A stretch of DNA of 64,000 nucleotides from Pyrenophora tritici-repentis (lineage: Eukaryota > Ascomycota > Dothideomycetes > Pleosporales > Pleosporaceae): positions 1,612,001 through 1,676,000 of the forward strand of contig NC_089399.1 of the NCBI RefSeq assembly GCF_003171515.1. The letters are read 5' to 3'. This document shows positions 59,420-64,000 of this stretch, piece after piece. The position numbers were made by a program, and so were the translations under genes. Within the stretch, counting starts at the first letter, position 1, and the number at the start of each line of letters is the position of its first letter. The notes beneath the pieces are model-generated. The model was not told the DNA's origin, did no database searches, and saw only the letters and a program-made list of their open reading frames with translations.

Positions 59420-61395
59420 ATGGTACGACGCGGTTCAGCAGCAGCCGCTGCGGCGACGAATGCGCCTGCCGAAGACGATATCGCAACACCGACCTTGATC
59501 TCCCCGCCCGAGTCAAAGACTCCTCCCACCGCTTCACATAAGCGCAACAAGACCTTCCCCTCCAACACGCTCGAACGAAGCTCGGAACCAATAGACGCCG
59601 CAGCACTGACAAAAGCGCTCGGACACATCGAGCAGGCTGGTCGTGTGAGGGAACGGACACCAACAGCAAGCCCAAGCCGGAAGCGTCCGCGGATATATGG
59701 CGACCGGTGAGTTTAGCAAACCGCGACTGTGTGGGAGTCACTCGCTGACGTGCATATCAGATTCATCCCAAATCGTGCAGGACAGGACCTCCAGGCAAGC
59801 TTCAATCTCCTTCACGATGACGCATCACCAGCCACTCCGTCCAAGGCCCGGCGCACTCCCCATAACGAGCTCCATTTCCAGAAGAGTAAGCACCTGCGGA
59901 CATGCCTGCTGAATATTTACTGACCCTGACGCAGCTGAAGAAGCAAACCGCACATATTCCGCCGTACTCCGCCAAGAGATGTTCGAGGGGTCAGTGCCTC
60001 AGGCTGTTCCCCAGAGCCTGTCCCCGATTGATAGCGCCAACATGCGAGGAGCGGGACGCTCGCACACACCTCCAGCTAGGACCACAGCATCATTACCACC
60101 CCCTTCAGGGACTCCATCTACCCCGCACAAGAACTTGTTCTCCTACTCAGGCCAGCCAACCCCGTCGCGAACACCCTCAAGTCGGCATGGTGTACTCAAC
60201 CTCAACGCCCGTTCGGATCTCTACAGCCTATCGCCCATCAAGTATAGCAGTCAACGCATGCTTTTGAGTCCCCAACGTCAAGCCCGTGCGGTTTCCAAGG
60301 TGCCATACAAGGTCCTGGATGCGCCGGATCTCGCCGACGACTTCTACCTCAATCTCGTCGACTGGGGGAGCCAAAATACTCTCGGAGTAGGTCTTGGATC
60401 ATGTGTGTACATGTGGAATTCGAGTAGTGGTCGCGTTACTAAGCTGTGCGAACTACCGGATGATTCAGTTACCAGTGTCAACTGGATACAGCGTGTAAGT
60501 TGCTCCATGTTTCTTTACACCATCATCAGACTAACTTGGAAAGGGATCACATATTGCCGTCGGAACAAATCGAGGCCAGGTTCAAATTTGGGATGCGCAG
60601 ACACAGCGTCGTCTTCGTACCATGACAGGTCATACAGGTCGCGTTGGTGCCCTTGCATGGAACGAGCACATCCTCACATCGGGATCAAGGGATCGCACCA
60701 TCTACCACCGTGACGTTCGGCAACCTGAGCAGTGGCTTCGCAAGCTCGTTGGCCACAAGCAAGAAGTTTGTGGCCTCAAGTGGAACCAAGAAGACGGACA
60801 ACTTGCTTCCGGAGGCAACGACAACAAGCTCATGGTATGGGAAAAACTCAACGCCGAGCCTACCTTTAAGTGGAGTGAGCACCAAGCTGCTGTTAAGGCC
60901 ATCGCTTGGAGCCCACATCAACGCGGCCTCCTTGCCAGTGGAGGCGGTACAGCGGATCGCACAATCAAGTTCTGGAACACACTCATTTCTTCCAGTGGTC
61001 CCTCGGCTTCAGCCCTTGCATCTGCCTCAGCTGCAGCATCAGCAGCTGCCACAACCAACATACCCCTGTCACCTACCGCACCCGCAAATCTCATCAACAG
61101 TCTTGACACGGGTAGCCAGGTGTGCAATCTAGCGTGGTCGAAGAACAGCAATGAGATTGTTTCCACACACGGATATAGCCAAAACCAAATCATCGTTTGG
61201 AAGTACCCAAGCATGCAACAAGTCGTTTCATTAACAGGCCACACGTACCGTGTACTGTACTTGGCCATGAGTCCAGATGGTCAAGTTATCGTCACTGGTG
61301 CTGGCGATGAGACACTTCGCTTCTGGAACGCGTTCAAGAAGAAGGAGCGCACTGGAGGCCTAAGCAGTATGGACAATTGGGGCGTCATCCGCTGA
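59420..61395 (+). CDS. CDH1: APC/C activator, Cdh1/Fizzy-related WD40 protein
   Basis: Substrate-recognition activator of the anaphase-promoting complex, acting in late mitosis and G1. Four exons, 59420-59706, 59761-59885, 59935-60494 and 60544-61395, give 607 aa. The C-box reads DRFIPNRAG and is split by intron 1; the DRFIP form and the IPYKVLDAPDLADDFYLNL-like segment fit Cdh1 better than Cdc20. Seven WD40 blades follow (LRTMTGHTGRVGALAWNE, VGHKQEVCGLKWNQEDGQLA, LTGHTYRVLYLAMSPDGQ). The C-terminus ends in Ile-Arg, the IR tail that docks on APC/C. Ser/Pro and Thr/Pro sites in the N-terminal half are candidate CDK sites. An Ala/Ser-rich insert lies between two blades (about residues 480-510). 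Confidence 0.95.
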
Positions 61396-62437
61396 AGATT
61401 TTCATCTGTTTTGTGCTTTCCTCGCTACCGATGTACCAGGGACTATAGCGAACGCTATAGTCCTTTGTACCGCAATCCATGCATTGCTTCTTGCTATCCA
61501 TGGTTTCAGCACCAAAGTGTCTGTGTAAATCGTCACAGCTCACTATTGCTACAGCTCCACTGCTGGCGGTCTTATCATTCTATCTCCATCTTCTTTTTAC
61601 GACTCAAGCGACATTGTACGGTTACGATCAAAACTTTCGATATTTCATTATGAGCATGGCTGGTGTTTGGGGCGTTTCTATCGGCTCGATACCACGGCGT
61701 CATCTTATGGGGGCATATAGGGAGGACTCAGGAACACTACAGTCTTCGGCGTTGGCATGCAATCTGGACAAGAATCTGGAAGAAAGATCTTTGCGATGTA
61801 TGGGCATCATGGGGCTATTTTGGGAACAATTGGAGTCGGCTGTACTACTGGCATCTGGTTCGGCGACCATTTCGGGCTGAAATTGGAGTTCAAGATCATA
61901 TCAAGCGCGGCGTTCTTTGCAGGCGGCTATATGAGCCGACCTTGGCTGGATTGAAGTCTTGATAATTACGATTATACAGTAATTAGCCACATCCCACGAA
62001 TATATATCGTGAACTTGACAAGTCTGTTGTATCTTTTACGTGGTGACAATGTTATAGAATGCGCACTCGTTAGAAAACCTTGGGTAAGTCGCTGCAAAAG
62101 CCGCGGCAACACTGGACTCGACCTAAACAAGTAATCCGCGGAAAGTGACTCGCTATAGCCAATTAGCCGGCACATGAACCGACGTCGGTGTTTCTGCCGT
62201 GGATAGCTTCATCTCATATGCCGACAACCCCACCACAAACCGCTTCGGAACATCGGAAAGGTAAGCGGAATGGATGGTTGGAGGGGAACTTGCATCATTC
62301 TTCCACATCCCCGTCCCCTCTCTCTATCCTTTCTGCTCTTTCTCGCTCTCAGAAATTCACTCCTTACATCCTCGGATCCTCACAGTCACCACCCCTAAAA
62401 GAGTCCATCCAGCAAACACACATACACACGCACAACC
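61396..62437. other. 3' flank of CDH1 and promoter of aldolase-like gene
   Basis: No conserved ORF. The left part is the likely long 3' UTR. At 62290-62400 a CT-rich leader, followed by ACAACCATGG, precedes the aldolase start. Confidence 0.45.
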
Positions 62438-63325
62438 ATGGCGCCCGACCTCTCCCAAAACAAAGCCGTCAAGCTCGTCGCCCACGCGGCCGCCAACAAA
62501 TATGCAATCTGCGCAACATGCTGCTACAATGTCGAAGGCATCCTAGCCTCAGTCCGCGCCGCAGAAGCCAAGCGCGCACCCCTCATCATCCAACTCTTCC
62601 CCTGGGCCATTACCTACGCCAACGGCGTCCTCCTGCACGCCGCTCGCGAAGCCGCCGACAAAGCCTCTGTGCCCGTAGCCCTGCACATGGACCACGCACA
62701 GACGCCAGAAATGGTCAAGCGCGCCGCGGATTTCGAACACGGCTTCGACGGCATCATGGTCGACATGTCGCATTTCGACGACAATCTTGCCAAGACGGCG
62801 GAGCTGGTGCGGTACTGTAACGAGCGGGGGATCATCACCGAGGCCGAGCCGGGACGCATTGACGGTGGGGAGGACGGCGTGGGGGATCTGAGCGAAATGG
62901 GGTTGGAGGCTATTCTAACGACGCCGGAGCAAGCCGAGGAGTTTGTGGCTACGGGGATTAATTGGCTCGCCCCGGCGTTTGGTAATGTGCATGGCAAGTA
63001 TGGGCCCAAGGGGCCGCAGCTGGACTACCCCAGGCTGAAGAATGTACATGCGAAGGTGGGGGATCGCGTGGCGCTTGTGCTGCATGGTGCGGGTAAGGAG
63101 TGGTTCCAGGAAAAGTTGCTCAAGGAGTGCATTGAGTGTGGTGTGGCAAAGGTGAATATTAATGATGCGTTTAATAATGACTTTTTGGAGGTTATGCAGA
63201 AGCATGCGGATAAGACGCCGCTTACGGGCTTGATTGAGAAGGCGACGGACGCTATGCAGAAGAGTATCGAGGATTATATTGTGTGGATGGGTGGTGCGGG
63301 TATGGCGGATAAGATTCAATTGTAG
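62438..63325 (+). CDS. class II (zinc) fructose-bisphosphate aldolase family protein
   Basis: 295-aa single-exon enzyme of the class II aldolase family, cleaving or forming a ketose bisphosphate. Zinc ligands lie in the expected places: His in ALHMDHAQTPE, the acidic EAEPGRIDGGEDGV segment, His in GNVHGKYGPKGP and His in VLHGAGKEW. The substrate segment KVNINDAFNN is present. The protein is shorter than the main fungal glycolytic enzyme (about 360 aa) and closer to the FBA-like/tagatose-type branch, so the exact substrate is uncertain. The start context CAACCATGG is strong. Confidence 0.88.
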   Translation: MAPDLSQNKAVKLVAHAAANKYAICATCCYNVEGILASVRAAEAKRAPLIIQLFPWAITYANGVLLHAAREAADKASVPVALHMDHAQTPEMVKRAADFEHGFDGIMVDMSHFDDNLAKTAELVRYCNERGIITEAEPGRIDGGEDGVGDLSEMGLEAILTTPEQAEEFVATGINWLAPAFGNVHGKYGPKGPQLDYPRLKNVHAKVGDRVALVLHGAGKEWFQEKLLKECIECGVAKVNINDAFNNDFLEVMQKHADKTPLTGLIEKATDAMQKSIEDYIVWMGGAGMADKIQL

Positions 63326-63595
63326 ATGTGGGAAGGGTTTGGTTTGGTGTAAAAGCGAGTGTGTAAATAGGGATATTGTGAAAGAGATTATCATTTCATC
63401 TGTTTAATACTGGATTGATGGAATGCAAATGTCGAGAATACACTTCGACACTTCAGCTAAACATTTATGCTCCCTTGGTACACCATTTAATTAAAGAATA
63501 TAAATCCATCCCAAACCACCCCCCTATTAAGATAATTAAACAATCCGCAAAAAACTCATCTGGCCGCTCCTCCCTGCGTTACACCCCTATCAACA
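63326..63595. other. intergenic region between convergent genes
   Basis: Short AT-rich 3' flanks of the aldolase-like gene and the Cys-rich protein gene. No other feature is seen. Confidence 0.5.
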
Positions 63596-64000
63596 TTATG
63601 CCCTGTAGGCCATCTCCTCAGGAACCTCAATCTCCTCAGGATAAACACAGCGTCCACCACAGTCCGCGCCTCCCTTAGTAGGATCACACTCATCCCTCGA
63701 ATCATCCATGCAAACCTTGAGTGGATCCTCACACTTGAAGCCACCGAACCCACCACACAGCTTATCCTCCGCACAAACACCGAGCTGGTCGCAAGCCGGG
63801 CCACAAGAACCAGGGATAAACGGGTTAGCAATGCAAGCAAAACCAGTAGGGCAGTCAAGAGTAGGTCCGGCACGACCACCACCGCAGACCTGGTTGGTGG
63901 GCTTAGCAGTGGGGGTGGCGACTGGGTAGCGGGTCGAAGTGGAAGTCGAAGTACTGGTTTGAGTGATGGTGAGAGTGGTGCGAGGAGGGCAGGTTTCGTA
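63596..64000 (-). CDS. Cys-rich, probably secreted protein, 5' end outside window
   Basis: 134 C-terminal codons are visible; the gene runs off the right edge. The visible part starts in a Thr/Ser linker (TTLTITQTSTSTSTSTRYP), then has a compact Cys-rich domain with about sixteen Cys (VCGGGRAGPTLDCPTGFAC, SCGPACDQLGVC, LCGGFGGFKCEDPLKVCMDD, CDPTKGGADCGGRCVYP) and ends EEMAYRA. A Thr/Ser linker plus dense Cys is typical of secreted or wall-attached fungal proteins. The frame has no Met near its visible start. I cannot name a family. Confidence 0.7.
   Translation of the reverse strand, partial: YETCPPRTTLTITQTSTSTSTSTRYPVATPTAKPTNQVCGGGRAGPTLDCPTGFACIANPFIPGSCGPACDQLGVCAEDKLCGGFGGFKCEDPLKVCMDDSRDECDPTKGGADCGGRCVYPEEIEVPEEMAYRA

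Noticed and set aside
61479..61962. Overlapping ORFs downstream of CDH1
   Set aside because: They share no family features, overlap in different frames and lie in the probable 3' UTR.

Overview
This window is nuclear DNA of a filamentous ascomycete, most likely a dothideomycete of the Pleosporales. The evidence is short GT..AG introns with CTAAC-type branch points, a secreted GH54 arabinofuranosidase, a PTH11-type rhodopsin-like receptor, chromodomain Ty3 retrotransposons and eukaryotic housekeeping genes. The order-level placement is inference. All gene models were spliced by eye.

Left arm (1-12.6 kb): a five-exon Baeyer-Villiger-type monooxygenase, a 488-aa protein of unknown function with an Arg/Ser repeat and a charged C-terminus, a spliced F-box protein, an Elongator subunit 6 gene with two homopolymer frameshifts, a small orphan ORF, and a secreted GH54 alpha-L-arabinofuranosidase.

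Middle (12.6-47.7 kb): a region rich in transposable elements. It starts with a DD34E transposase facing a 564-aa passenger-like ORF, flanked by 88-bp inverted matches. A six-exon rhodopsin-like membrane protein and a 2.8-kb gene-poor gap follow. Then come two almost identical Ty3/gypsy chromoviruses in opposite orientation (20969-29519 and 42315-47716), the first carrying a 3.1-kb hAT element inside gag. Between them lie a LINE fragment, a second and different Ty3 element (30426-37444), a second hAT element (about 38113-41181), a 150-bp foldback element and the orphan 3' exon of a T1/U2-type ribonuclease. Both Ty3 families have a primer-binding site complementary to a segment inside their own LTR, the hallmark of Tf1/sushi-type self-priming. 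They appear to use different gag-pol strategies: an in-frame UAG in one and a -1 overlap in the other.

Right arm (47.7-64 kb): a secreted SGNH hydrolase, a 338-bp MITE-like element, a small spliced gene, an arginase-fold protein lacking one metal ligand, and then a compact housekeeping block. The block holds the DNA primase large subunit, a PGP/Pho13-type phosphatase, an M18 aspartyl aminopeptidase, an APC/C activator of the Cdh1 type and a class II aldolase-like enzyme. The window ends inside a Cys-rich, probably secreted protein gene.

The core genes are independent housekeeping or secreted functions, not a pathway cluster. The most unusual content is in the transposable elements and in the decayed or altered genes beside them.
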